NCBI GenBank assembly: GCA_905250125.1 | Contig: CAJNOL010000824.1 | Span: forward strand, 1-64,000 | Length of the DNA: 64,000 nt | Direction: 5' to 3' | Source: Rotaria sordida | Lineage: Eukaryota; Rotifera; Eurotatoria; Philodinida; Philodinidae | Part shown: positions 11,730 through 22,828 of the stretch, in pieces | How the letters are laid out: every line of letters starts with the position of its first letter | Numbering within the stretch: position 1 is the stretch's first letter | Translations under genes and position numbers: made by a program | The notes under the pieces: model-generated | Database searches by the model: none | What the model saw: the letters and a program-made list of their open reading frames with translations, nothing else | Told to the model about the DNA's origin: nothing

Positions 11730-14700
11730 ATGTCAGGTGGACGAGATGAAACAGTTACGGTATAGATAAAAAATAAAAGTCAATTAAAAATTTTATTTTA
11801 ACTAATCTATATTTCAATGTAGGTTTTTTTGGGAGACTTATCACGTGATGCAACTAAAGAAGATGTTGAAAAAACATTTAGTTATTATGGAAAATTGAGA
11901 AATGTTTGGTATGATTTTATTTTGTTGTTTTCACATTTTATTTATTTATTTATTTATTTAATATTAGGCTTTCACGAAGTCCATGGGGATATGGTAAGTA
12001 CCAAAAGAAATTTCATAATAGAAATTAATATCTTTATTTACTTTTTGTTTTTGAATAGGTTTCATTGATTTTGAAGATCAACGTGATGCAGCTGATGCAG
12101 TTAAAGCTCTTGATGGAAAGTCAGTATCATAAATAATTCAAAAATTAAATTAATTTTAGTTTTTTGTTTTTTTGTAGAATGATTTGTGGTTCACGTGTTC
12201 GTGTTGAATTTTCACATGGTCGTGGTCGATCAAATCGAGGAGGAGGACGAAGTCGTCGAAGATCGGGCAGTCGATCACCTCGTTCTAGAAAACCTTTTAG
12301 TCCACATGATATTTGCTACGAATGTGGAGGTATGTTTTTTATTATGTTGATTCTTCAAAGATAAAGAAATTTTCATTTTTTATCGAGGGAAAAAATAATC
12401 AACTATCTTCTATGTCTGATTCAGAACAATTGAAACTTCGAGGAAATGATCTGAACTGGTACCCAACGTTGGAGTTTATAGTACGCCCATAAAAAGGTTT
12501 CCGAAAGAAGTCTAAAAGAGCTCGTTCCTATGAATCTTGGAGATCGAGTTACGCTCGTTTTACTAAATATTCGATCTACATTCAGTTACCATACCGAAAA
12601 GTCAAAAAAACACACAATTTTGTCATTATATAGGTCGATATGACCTATAGGAATATTTTTAAAGTTTCAAAATGAAAAGAATGGTTTTTTTTTTGTCAAG
12701 ATATCGAATTTTCAAAAAAATAATCGCTTGCCACAAGCATAATACAAAAATTGAGTTTACTTAAAAATTCAATATCTCAACAGAAAAAAAAACTATTCTT
12801 TTCAGCTAAAACTTTCAGGATATTCTATGAACTATTAGATCTATTTATAGGCAGAATTTTAGGTAAAAATAAACTTAGGTAGATTTCGTTTTTAATGAGT
12901 GCGAAATATTTTTTGTTTCATTTAAAAATGAATTCTAAGTTTCATTAAGAGGAGAATACGAGCACCAACTTCCGAGAGAAGATATTTATACGAGCTAAAA
13001 ATTTCTTCGTTGTTTTTTTAATTGGAACTTAATTCAATAAACACTTAAGAAAATAATATATTGATATTTTAAATATTATTCATGAGTCAGAGCAAATTCG
13101 AAGACAAATAAATACAAGTTTACAGATCCTTTCTTGTTTTTGGTCGAAATTTTCTCAGACAAACTATTGGCGGATCTTTTTTTTAAATGCCAATCACCAT
13201 TTTTTGAATAACTTTCGAGCCTTCCTAGCTATTGAAGTCGAGTTTTCATCATTAGATAGAGTAATACGGAAAGGATCTATCTATGTAATATTCATTAAGT
13301 TCTAAGGAGATTTGCAAGTGAACTTTTTTTTCTATTGCACATTTCTACAAGTTTTCGTAGCAACCTATGCTCAAAATACAGCCTAGAGTAAGCCATATTG
13401 TTCATAAAATTTCCAGATTTCAGAAAACTTTTCTTGAACTATGAGTTCAGGAGGAGGGTGAAATAATCGAATAATCATATAGTGAATACAATACTCTTCA
13501 AGCTACATTTTAGTATAATTTGAACATAGACTGTTACAGAAACTTGTAGAAATGTGCAACAGAAAAAAAATATTCACTTGTAAATCTTGAAAAATTTTCT
13601 GGAACGTAATGAATATTACATAGCAGAGACTATCACAGGGCAAAATAGTTTGCACTGCTATTTTTTTGCAAAAAGTCATTGGAGAAATATTCTCTAAAGG
13701 TAAATGTAAAACTTTGAAAACATATATATTCTATATAACTTCACTAAATGTTGATAACTCCATGTCTTCAGTTGATTTCATTACATCTTTTCGATCATAT
13801 ACTCCTTCTAATTCATTACCGTCTTGCAAGAATTTTGTCGATTTTGAGAACATCCAAGATCTTATAGCACATCAAAAGCATTCATATCATATAAAAAGAA
13901 TTGAATCTTCATCTTCTGCTAAATACGGAAGAATCTTCGATTCTTGACTTCACTAAATAATGATAATCAATTACAAATATCTACTAGCGTTATTGATAGA
14001 TACATTGTTTTCATACAAGTATTCTACTAGTGTCACACACCCACTTAAAAAAACCTAGAGAAACTGGACGATTATCGATAACGTTTGATTTAAAATCTGT
14101 TACATGGCACTATTTTCACCCTTTTATAATATTACCTTTGGTCTAAAATTTAGATTTTTTTTACAGTTTTTAAGAGTTTCTCAAATCTTTTTGATCAATT
14201 ATAATTCGTTAATAATCTTAATTAGTAATAATTGGCAAATCATATTAATCGATTAAAAAGAATTGAAAAAATCTTTGAAAATAGAAAAATTGGAACTGGA
14301 ATTAAAGCATAGACCTTAATCCGATGGATCATAGAGCCATTTTAATAGACTTTTAATCGGAATGAATCGATATTAATGCGATTTCTTTCTCTATTGTTTT
14401 CCATGAATAATAGTCTGTCGAACGAGGAAAAAAGATACGACTACTGAGCATAAAAACGACACAAGTTTTCACTAAGTTATCAATTCCCCTCATACCTAAG
14501 CTCAATGTATAGGCCCTGTCCTGCCGTACCCTACCCCGCCCTCAGGGCGGATTTTTATTTTTATCTATGCTCTGAGGACAGGACAGGGTAAGGTAAGGCA
14601 GGGCACAGGGCAGAAAAAAGTGCCCCGTGACGGTCTCTGTTACATAGATAGATACCTTCCCCCCGCATTGCTCTACCTAATGGCGAAAACTCCACTTCAA

Positions 14701-16293
14701 TAGCTAGAAAGTATCAAAAGTTATTCAAAAAATGATGATTGGCATTTAAAAAGCTGTGTTTAACCTGAACTATGCCTAAAATTCAGTAAAACAATCGTAA
14801 CTCGATTTCATAGATCTATGGAAACGAACTCTTTTAAATTTTTGTTAATCATATTAAGACGCCCTTGTAAGTTCAATATAACCTCAAACAATGGATATCA
14901 CACTTCGAGTGGTTTTTTCATCAAATCATAATTTGATTATACTTTTTTTTTTGTAAAATGTCATTGAAGATCAAATAGTATTTCAAGTGTTGAATAAATT
15001 TCAAATGAAACTTTTTATTCTTCTTACTGAATGAAATATTAGTAAATAGAAAAATTAGAACGAATGAACTTGAAAATCTAACTTTTTGAATGATTCTAGT
15101 CTAAATTAAAAAACATATTTTGTTTTTGTTTTTTTTTTGTTTTGAAGTTTTAGTTTACAACAATACGAGATTCTAGGATGATGATAAAACTTTTAAAATA
15201 TATAATAGTTCTAAAAATTCAATGATTGTTCTTTCTTATTAATTTGAAATAATACACTTTCGATTGAGAAAATTTTTGTTAATTTATTTTTAAATTTTTA
15301 AGATCGTGGTCATTATGCATATGATTGTGAAATTCGATTAAGACGTCAACGTCGTATGAGGTAAGATAAAAAATATTCTCAATATCATATATTTGCATGT
15401 ATATATTTTTAAATGAAGTCATCATTGATGTTTTTGTTTTCTTTTTTTTGTTTTTGTTTTTTGTTTCTAATGAATTGTAAACATTAAAAAAAAAGAAGAA
15501 AGTATCTGTTTTTAGTTCACATACACGTTGATGAAGAGAGACATTGAAACGAGCGAGCGATTGATGTGTACGATGCATTGATACTACTACTAGATCGAGA
15601 AGAAAAACATTGATGGAAACGATCCAAAAAAATTCGCTAGATGTTCATCGTCGTATTTTATATATTGTTATTCTGTTCGATTGGGAGTTAGAAATATATC
15701 AGATAATGAAACAAAACATCTTTGAAACAATTCGGATCAAAATCAGAAGAATTCTCGATTTATTATTCATTCTATTTCTTTCACGTCAATATTGAAAGGT
15801 GTGTATATAAGATCAATAAAATCGTAGACAGAAAATATCATTTTTGTTCTTACGACGAAAAAGAAAAAAAATATCTTTTTTAATCATTTGTCAATTAAAA
15901 CGAACAAAAAAAAGAAGTAGGTGTTCTTTTGCTCTTTTCAAGTTTTTTTTTTTTTTATTGAAATAAAATAATAATTATCAATAATTAATAATAATTCTAG
16001 GTCAACATCAAGAAGTCGTAGTCCAAGACGAAAAGGAAATGGAAATCCATCACGACGTAAAGGACGGTAATGAATTTCTTTTTTTTTTTTTTTTTTGTTC
16101 TATTAACAATATGTATTTTAGAAGTCGTAGTCGTTCTGGAAGTAGTCGATCAGGTAGTGGTCGAGGTCATTCAAATAGTCGTTCACGTTCTCATTCACGA
16201 TCATATTCACGTTCTCGATCGAATAGTTCATCTCAATCAGAAGAACGACGATCACATTCAAGAACACGATCTCGATCTCGTAATAGTCGATAA
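11730..16293 (+). CDS. SRSF7: SR splicing factor, RRM + zinc knuckle + RS tail (SRSF7-like)
   Basis: Eight exons in phase: 11730-11759, 11823-11908, 11968-11993, 12059-12119, 12178-12329, 15303-15360, 16001-16066 and 16122-16293 (216 residues). The N-terminal RRM has RNP2 VFLGDL and a short RNP1 region GYGFIDFE, with FSYYGKLRNVW between them and KMICGSRVRVEFSHG at its end, as in SRSF3/SRSF7. A Gly/Arg segment follows, then a CCHC zinc knuckle split by the large intron (CYECGDRGHYAYDC, spacing C-x2-C-x4-H-x4-C), which among human SR proteins is the SRSF7 hallmark. The rest is an Arg/Ser-rich tail. It would act in the nucleus in exon definition and mRNA export. Intron 5 (12330-15302) is about 3 kb and full of transposon-derived palindromes. 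Intron 6 holds a candidate poison exon. The polyadenylation site is unresolved. Confidence 0.9.
12511..14836. repeat. Degraded foldback element in SR intron 5, later split by insertions
   Basis: Three pairs of blocks are inverted copies of each other in palindromic order: 12511-12571 with 14781-14836, 13170-13285 with 14648-14755, and 13263-13375 with 13510-13623. Each pair matches clearly with scattered substitutions (about 80-90% by eye). The right arm is interrupted by the hAT-like element at 13624-14639; removing it restores arm continuity. The left arm has about 600 bp of extra sequence (12572-13169) that I could not assign. This indicates an old palindromic transposon derivative. Spacer between the arms: about 13376-13509. 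Confidence 0.7.
13624..14639. mobile_element. Non-autonomous hAT-like DNA transposon, TSD TTACATAG
   Basis: The left end reads CAGAGACTATCACAGGGCA (13624-13642). The right end (14621-14639) is its inverted copy, CAGAGACCGTCACGGGGCA, matching at 16 of 19 positions. Both ends are flanked by the same 8-bp word TTACATAG (13616-13623 and 14640-14647), a target-site duplication of the length expected for hAT elements. A GC-rich subterminal inverted repeat lies at about 14515-14543 and 14577-14612. The element is 1016 bp, and I see no recognisable transposase in it (the frame at 13666-13947 has no known motif), so it is probably non-autonomous. It sits inside the right arm of an older palindrome. 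Confidence 0.85.
15516..15798 (+). other. Candidate poison cassette exon in SR gene intron 6
   Basis: Within the 640-bp intron between coding exons 6 and 7 there is a 283-bp block richer in purines and CG dinucleotides than its surroundings (GAAGAGAGAC, GAGCGAGCGA, GATCGAGAAG). It is bounded by an acceptor-like CTGTTTTTAG (ending 15515) and a donor-like AAAG/GTGTGT (15799). Splicing from exon 6 (phase 2, AG) into it would read AGT TCA CAT ACA CGT TGA, a stop after five codons, and so would send the transcript to nonsense-mediated decay. Autoregulation through such exons is well known for SR-protein genes. That this block is used is inference. Confidence 0.45.
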
Positions 16294-17037
16294 AATAAAT
16301 ATTTAAGGTAAAAATTTTTCTTTTGTTCTATTCATTTATTAAATTTAATCTATTTAGATAAACAGCTATTACTCATTTTTCTTGTCGATTATTTAAAACA
16401 TAACCAAGAACATGATCATTTGATTATCGATTTTTTGTATCATCCTTGATTTTTCTTTTTTTGTTTTTTTTTTTTTGTCTGAACTGATGTTTTGTGCTTT
16501 CTTCTTAGAACACTGTATCTGTGTTTTATACACGTGCACTTAAATATACTCTTTAATATGTATTCAGTCTTTTTTTTTTTCGCTTCATGATTTTCTTTCT
16601 CGCTTGTCTTTTGTTGTTGCTTTTGATTTATATCTGGTTGGTTGTGATGAAAAAAAAAAAAGTACATAACCAGATATTGGCATCATAAAAAGTTTAACGA
16701 AAAATGATTATTTTCTCATCAAAATATGTCAATGAAATATCAATTAATGAATGAGTAGGCATAAGTATATGTATTGCTGATTTCTTTCAAGGATAAAATT
16801 AGAATAAGAATGAGAGAGAGAGAGAGAGAATAGATGTACTAGTCTCGTTTTTTTTTCTCTTGCTTCATTTCGTTGATCAATGAGAGAAAGAGAGAAAAGA
16901 AGTGAGAGAAGTTTTTTTTTTTGGTACCATTGCGCAAGAGAATAAGAACAGAAAAGAGAAGAGTATTTTTTCACACGAGCTCATTTTAAAACAATCATTC
17001 TTATACTCGGTGTGAATTGGCAGCTAATCTTTAAACT
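16294..17037. other. SR gene 3' flank and upstream region of the EGF gene; GA repeats
   Basis: A 744-bp spacer between two same-strand genes. AATAAA overlaps the bases immediately after the SR stop (16294-16299), probably too close to serve as the only polyadenylation signal. A GA dinucleotide run lies around 16812-16829, with further GAGA-rich sequence up to 16960. The open frames in this purine-rich DNA are low-complexity and not supported. Confidence 0.5.
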
Positions 17038-18842
17038 ATGTCGACGATCGTTTTGATTCTTTTTTTGTTTCTTATTCCTATTGGGATCGTTTATGGACAA
17101 AATCGAATTACAGGTAAGTAAAGAGTCAGAGAGAGAGAGAGAATAAAACAAAAACAAAATAAATTGGTTCCGCTGTCTACATTATATATATGTATGTTCA
17201 GCAGTTGTCACTGATCAAGTTTCAATTCAAACTGACGACCTTTAAGTAAAAGCTGTATGTTTGTCTAATATTGTAATACAAGTGTCAGATTATTTCTGTT
17301 GAAGACATCTACTAAATTGACGAGAATATTCGTTCCTCCCCTTTGGGGTTCAATTGACACTAGTAGTAATAAGTTAACATATAGTTTGATCAACGTTTAT
17401 ATGTTTGAATAAGACAAAACGGAATATGATGAAAATAGATGAGAGATTTATCAATTGACACTTAAGAAATTGTGAATAAGATCGAGAATGCATTCTTGTG
17501 CAATACATATGTTATAAAACTCTACTTGAAAAGAATCGATAGAGCTATTCGATGTCAATCATATTATTTTATTCAAGTGTTCAATCAAAAAAGTGTCTTT
17601 TATAATATATATAAAAAAAAAAGAAAAGAATATTCATAGATATTCAAATAAAAAAAAAACAAATCAATATTTTTTTATATTATTGAATCATTTAAATCAA
17701 TCTTTCTTTCGTTTTCTTTTTTTATTACTAGTAATCGGCCAAGCAGATGATCCCAATTGTGCTAAGTGTGACAGTCGTGCAGTATGCATACGTTTATCAA
17801 ATGTGAGCGGTGTCAGCTGCGTGTGTCTTCCTGGTTTTGCTCTTTCTTCATCAACCGGACGTTGTGTGCTTCAAGGTAAAAAAAATTCCTTTTTTTTTTC
17901 TTACGTAATACTTCCTCCTCTATGCGCCTGTCAAAAGAGCGTAAACCACAATTCCAACATCCGTTGAACATTCATATCCAAATAATTATATATATATATT
18001 TATATATATATATGTCATTTTTTTATAGAAATACCACAAAATGGCATCTGCGACAGCCGTTATGAATGCCTTAATGGAGGTCAGTCATTTCAATTAAGAG
18101 AGAAGGAAAGAATCTTTGTTTTTTTTCAAGGTTATTGTTCCAATGTAACGAGTAAATGTGTATGTTTACCGGGTTATGGAGGTCTTATGTGTGAATTAGA
18201 TATAAATGAATGTGCTGCAAATGATCGAATTTGTGGATCATTTACATGTATTAATTTACCGGGAGATTATAAATGTGATTGTGATTTTTTTCATTCAGGA
18301 AAACGATGTCAAAAAAGTAAGTTGAGATTTATAATAAGATTTTTTGTGTTTTGTTTTGTTTTGAAAAAAAATTTGTTTATTTAGTTAGTGGTATTGGTTT
18401 ATTTGTATTGATTATTTCATCAATTGTAATAATTTTAATAATTGGTTTTCTTATTTTATTTGCTATTCGAACGTTTGTTACTTATCGTTTATCACGACGA
18501 GTTTCAAGGTTTGATTAATTTTATATTTCCTTTTCTTTTTTGTATAAAATAATTTTTTGAAATTATTTTAGAGAACGTGAACTTCAACTTCAAAATCCTT
18601 GTATGGCAACATTAACCACCGGTGGTATGATGGGAGATGATCCATTAGGAAATGGTTCGTCATATATTCGTCCAGTTGGTCATAGAATTTATGTTCCAAT
18701 GGAAACAAGTTTTGCTAATGCAACTCGTGTTCAAGCAAGTCTAGATGATGATGATAAAAAACAAATTTTACCACCACCACCAAAATATGATTCTTCAAAT
18801 TTTGATCAACCTATCGATAATATAATATCTACTGAAAAATAA
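17038..18842 (+). CDS. EGF-repeat type I membrane protein with PPxY tail
   Basis: Six exons in phase: 17038-17113, 17732-17875, 18029-18079, 18131-18316, 18385-18508 and 18572-18842 (283 residues). It begins with a signal peptide (STIVLILFLFLIPIGIVYG). A Cys-rich module follows (NCAKCDSRAVC ... CVCLPGF), then an EGF repeat containing NGGYCSN and CVCLPGYGGLMC, then a calcium-binding EGF repeat starting DINECAAND and ending HSGKRC. A single transmembrane helix (LFVLIISSIVIILIIGFLIL) comes next, with the basic stop-transfer YRLSRRVSR and a cytoplasmic tail of about 100 residues. The tail carries PPPPKYDSS, a PPxY motif of the kind bound by WW domains of Nedd4-type ligases or YAP-like proteins. 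It should be a cell-surface adhesion or signalling protein. I do not recognise an orthologue. Exon 2 could instead start at a CAAG acceptor at 17743, in the same frame. Confidence 0.8.
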
Positions 18843-21800
18843 CCTGTGACTTTATACATATATCTCTTATGTTCATATTTTACATATGAGAAAATAAATC
18901 GATTATTTATTTTTATCATTTAGAAATATTTTTCTCTCATTGTAACAAAAAGAAAAAAAAAAGAAAAAACTTTTCTCATGGAGATTTATGTTGAATAGAT
19001 TATATGAAGAATATATTTAAATGATTTAATGTATCGTAAAGGTGAATAAATCATATTTAAATACGTTATTATATATTCGATCGCATAATTGACATTCTGA
19101 GAGAATTTATTGATCAATTACGTAGGAATAAGATCGAAGGACAGTTATATATTCTTCCATTAACAATGCTCATGAATTTTCTATTTGTCTCAAAGAAAAT
19201 CTTTCATGTTAAAACTAGTTAATAGTAGTTCTCACAGATAAAAGATGCGTTGTTATATTTTGAATAACTCTCTTGATAGAAACATGATGATAATCTGATA
19301 TTTTCATAAATTAAAAGTATAACAATTCTAAACATAAAATCATTGTAAAAATAAAACGCTCAGATCTCTTTTAAGTTTATATTGATAAATTTTTTTTTTC
19401 TTATTTAAAACTCATTGACAATGAGATTTTCTTTTATAAAATTTTGGTTTTAGTACAAAGTGTAACTTAAAGTTCATCACTTTGCTCTTGAATTATATTC
19501 GAAATGTTTATCGAGACAAATACAGTCTCGTTTTTAGTCCTCGAAGGAAAAGTATCAATTTTAATGAGTAGGATACCATCTATTTTATTAAAACTGCCTA
19601 CAAATATAGATAATACACGATAGGAACGTGTAATTTCAACGATTAAATGAATCATTCGTGAACATTCAAAATCAATTTAATACTTTGAAGTCGGCAATTA
19701 TTCAAATATATTAAAATATTCGGTTTTTTTCTGTTCTCATGGGAAAGATCACAAATTAATTTATTTATTATAATTCGTTATTTATTGGTTGTAAATCTAT
19801 GGAAAATAAAAGATCATAACTTTTCATTCAGGACGAGTTTTTTTTTGTCTAATATTTATTTAAAAAACTAAAGGTTTTCAAAAATCCTTCTGATATTCAA
19901 ATAGGAATTTTTAGGAAATCAATGTCTGGCAACCAGAACTTTCACTTAAAAAACATTTTTCTACTATAAGAAAATAGTAATTTAGTCAAACGCTAAACCT
20001 TTTATATTCTAGAATACGTTGGATTTTGGAAAACCATGACCTTCTTTTACGCCTCATGAATTTTATCTTGTGAATAGCCTTTTATTCTGAGAATGTTACC
20101 GTAATCTTCTATCTCTGAAATAGATATTTCTCTCTCAAAAGTTTCTAATGTATTTCTGGATAGACATACAGTGATCTAGATTAAATCATAGGAAAACAAG
20201 ATAAGAGTCTATTTCCTAAATAACAATAGGTGGCGGAAGAAGAATTGTAATCTTGATATTTTCTGTGATTCCTGTTTCTTTTTTCGTTAGATGAGATCAC
20301 TTTTATATTATACAAATATATTCTTCATAGATTGTTTTGTACTTCTCAAATAGAAGTTTAATAGAAATCAATACACTTGTCGATGTTCTTAGATCTATTG
20401 TTTTCAAATTTTTTGTTTTTTGTTAATCGATTAGTCAAGATAAAAATGATCTTATTCAATGAATCAAGGAATTAATGATATGAAAATTAAGATCTCTTAC
20501 AGTTCAGATAAAATTCTCTTTAATAGGTAAGATAAAACATTCTATAGTCTACCCTTTAAGACCAAGGTCATGTAATGTCTATATAACAAAGTATATTAAT
20601 ATAAACGTCTGTACATAATTTATTCATTATTATACAACATCAGTTCATAATTCTTGTATTAAAATCAATGAACAAAACACGTTCTATTTTGATAATGCAT
20701 AAATTATATGCCTACATCAAATAAACGCATATATTGAATAGAAATCCATCTGTTGAACCATTAATGAGTCACAATGTAATTGATTTAAGAAAATTACCAA
20801 AAAAACAATATTATCAAAATTGAATGCATGGGCGTCAGATGAACATTATTGATTTTACATGAAGAAGGAAAGAAGACAAATTATAATAAGAATTAATATA
20901 GATTTTTTTATGTAGATAAATGATTAATTTGATTGTTTATTTCTTTTTTTTTGTTGATGAACATGTCATACTTATTTCATGAGTAAGAAACAACTTTTTT
21001 TAAAAATAACTATAAATATTCATCGTTTTATCTTTTATCTAAAGTTGCTGAAATTAGATATATACGTTTTTTTTGCAACTATATTTTGCTTTTCAATGCA
21101 TTTTATTCCAAGGTTAAAATAAAAATAGACCAGCAACAAAATAACATAGTTTTATTAAATTATAACAAAGGTCGCATTTAATTAATAAGAATCCGATAAG
21201 AATTGAAGAAAAGAAGAATCTTATTGACGAGACACTTCTTACCTAATCAACTAGAATTCAGTCTACATGGATCTTGCTAGAAAGTTAGATCTAATTTTTT
21301 TTCAGAGAAGAATCTTATGCTGAAGTATATATTAAAAACAAGCATCTGGAAAGAATAAATCTAAAAACATCGATTACTACATAGCCATGCTAGATGTCGC
21401 TAATCATCAATTGATTAAACATGTGAATTTTTTCTATAAAAAATTTTTTTTTCTCAATATTCTAAAAATTTATTTCAAAGAAATTATTTAAGAAATATAT
21501 ATGTATATCGATCTAGAAAAAAGAGAAATTCACTGAGTTTATTAATGGTTTCATTTCTTGATCAATGATATAATATGTATACAAATCCGTCAAAAATAAT
21601 ATGAATAGAAAACTTTATTTTGACTTCTTTTCATAGTTATAACATATAATTAAATCTGACTAAGGAATAAAACCAAGATAATACTTAACTATCATTCTCA
21701 CAGACAAGGTATTTATTTATAAACATTATTTGTAATAGAATCTAGCAAAGAAGGATTTTCCTAAATACTTAACATTGTATTTTTCGAGCAAAAGAAGAGA

Positions 21801-22459
21801 TAAGTATGTTTTTCATGAAACAAGAAAATATCTAAGATTCATTATGAAAGAATATGAGTATTAAGTAGATTATATCTTTATTATAATAAGAAAAAAAAGA
21901 TGAAAGAAGACAATATACTGATTTAATATTCAATACGGATAGAAAAATTATTATTTCCTCATACTCTGTTGAGCTCGAAAGTGAAAAATATGTCATTTAA
22001 TACAAGTTTATGTTTAACTTTTTGTTGACGATTTTATTTCAATTATTTATCAAATCATAAAAAATTATTTTAAGAATAAAATATATAGTTATAATAGTTT
22101 CTATGATTGAAACAATGTTCTGTTTTGAAAAATAATCCTTATAAGAATTAATGATGTAATGAATATAGTTTACTCCTTTATTAGGAAAATAAATGTTTGA
22201 TCAATAGAAAAAATATTTTATCTGTTTTTTCTTTTGTCTTCTATTTATTAGAAGTTTATGACAACAAAATTATTCAAAATCTTGAATTGAATTTAATATT
22301 ATATATCCAATTCGTTATATCATGTTGTTTTTCTTTGAATATTTATACAATTTATATAGATGAAACTTTTAAATTGAAAAAGAAGAAAATGATGTACAAC
22401 AAAATTGGATATTTATTTAATCAGAAAAAGAAGAAAGTTAATTTTTTTGTTCTTGTTTC
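18843..22459. other. Intergenic between two convergent genes, no gene seen
   Basis: A 3.6 kb AT-rich stretch between the ends of the plus-strand EGF gene and the minus-strand secreted-precursor gene. I found no frame with splice signals and no clear inverted repeat. The open frames at 19467-19655 (minus) and 22197-22496 (plus) are unsupported; the second runs over the 3' end of the minus-strand precursor gene. Confidence 0.55.
18893..18898 (+). promoter_or_regulatory. Likely polyadenylation signal of the EGF gene
   Basis: AATAAA about 50 bp after the stop codon of the EGF-repeat gene, at the usual position for a short 3' UTR in a compact genome. Confidence 0.5.
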
Positions 22460-22828
22460 TTATCCTGTTCGCGAAATCCATAATGGTTTTCCATAGATAC
22501 GATTTGTACGTGTTCGACGTGATAACCATAATGGGCTAAGATGAAAATTTGGATATTTATTACGTTTTATTGGTTGATCATCATCATCATCATCATCATC
22601 ATTGTCATTATAATTTTGATTTTGTTCAGATGAAGCCATGTTTGAATATTGATCAGATAATTCTTTATTCATTGTTTCAATTAATGATGATAATTGTTGT
22701 TCTTGATTATTTTGATGAAAATATTCTGGATTAATGGCATATAATGTATGAATAAAAAGAATACATATTAGAATTAGAGCAAATGACGAACGGACAATCA
22801 TTGTAATTTCTTGTTGATAAAATGGCAA
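22460..22828 (-). CDS. Small secreted precursor, putative neuropeptide prohormone
   Basis: Single exon, 122 residues from the first Met. The second Met (codon 10, at 22801) starts a better signal peptide, MIVRSSFALILICILFIHT, with likely cleavage after LYA. An acidic spacer follows with a run of eight Asp encoded by a TCA/ATC-type microsatellite (about 22577-22600). At the end are a KR dibasic site, the 14-mer NKYPNFHLSPLWLS, an RR dibasic site, and a last segment TRTNRIYGKPLWISRTG before the stop. The two terminal segments share the motif PLW[L/I]SR, and the final Gly could act as an amide donor. Signal peptide, acidic spacer, dibasic sites and repeated peptide motif are the architecture of a neuropeptide precursor. 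I cannot match the peptides to a known family. Confidence 0.65.
   Translation of the reverse strand: MPFYQQEITMIVRSSFALILICILFIHTLYAINPEYFHQNNQEQQLSSLIETMNKELSDQYSNMASSEQNQNYNDNDDDDDDDDQPIKRNKYPNFHLSPLWLSRRTRTNRIYGKPLWISRTG

Noticed and set aside
13666..13947. 93-codon open frame inside the hAT-like element
   Set aside because: I looked for a BED finger or hAT dimerisation motif and saw none; it is Ser-rich and of ordinary length for an open frame in a 1-kb AT-rich element.
15610..15795. Short open frame in SR intron 6
   Set aside because: It lies inside the candidate poison exon and has no independent coding signal; the splice context explains the region better.
16070..16306. Val/Ile/His-rich open frame overlapping the RS tail
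   Set aside because: It is a shadow of the Arg/Ser-repeat coding frame; repetitive codons keep a second frame open.
16440..16974. Lys- or Ser/Leu-rich minus-strand open frames between the SR and EGF genes
   Set aside because: They are low-complexity translations of poly-T and GA repeats, with no splice context.
22549..22734. His-rich plus-strand open frame over the secreted precursor
   Set aside because: It is the antisense reading of the poly-Asp microsatellite in the minus-strand precursor gene.
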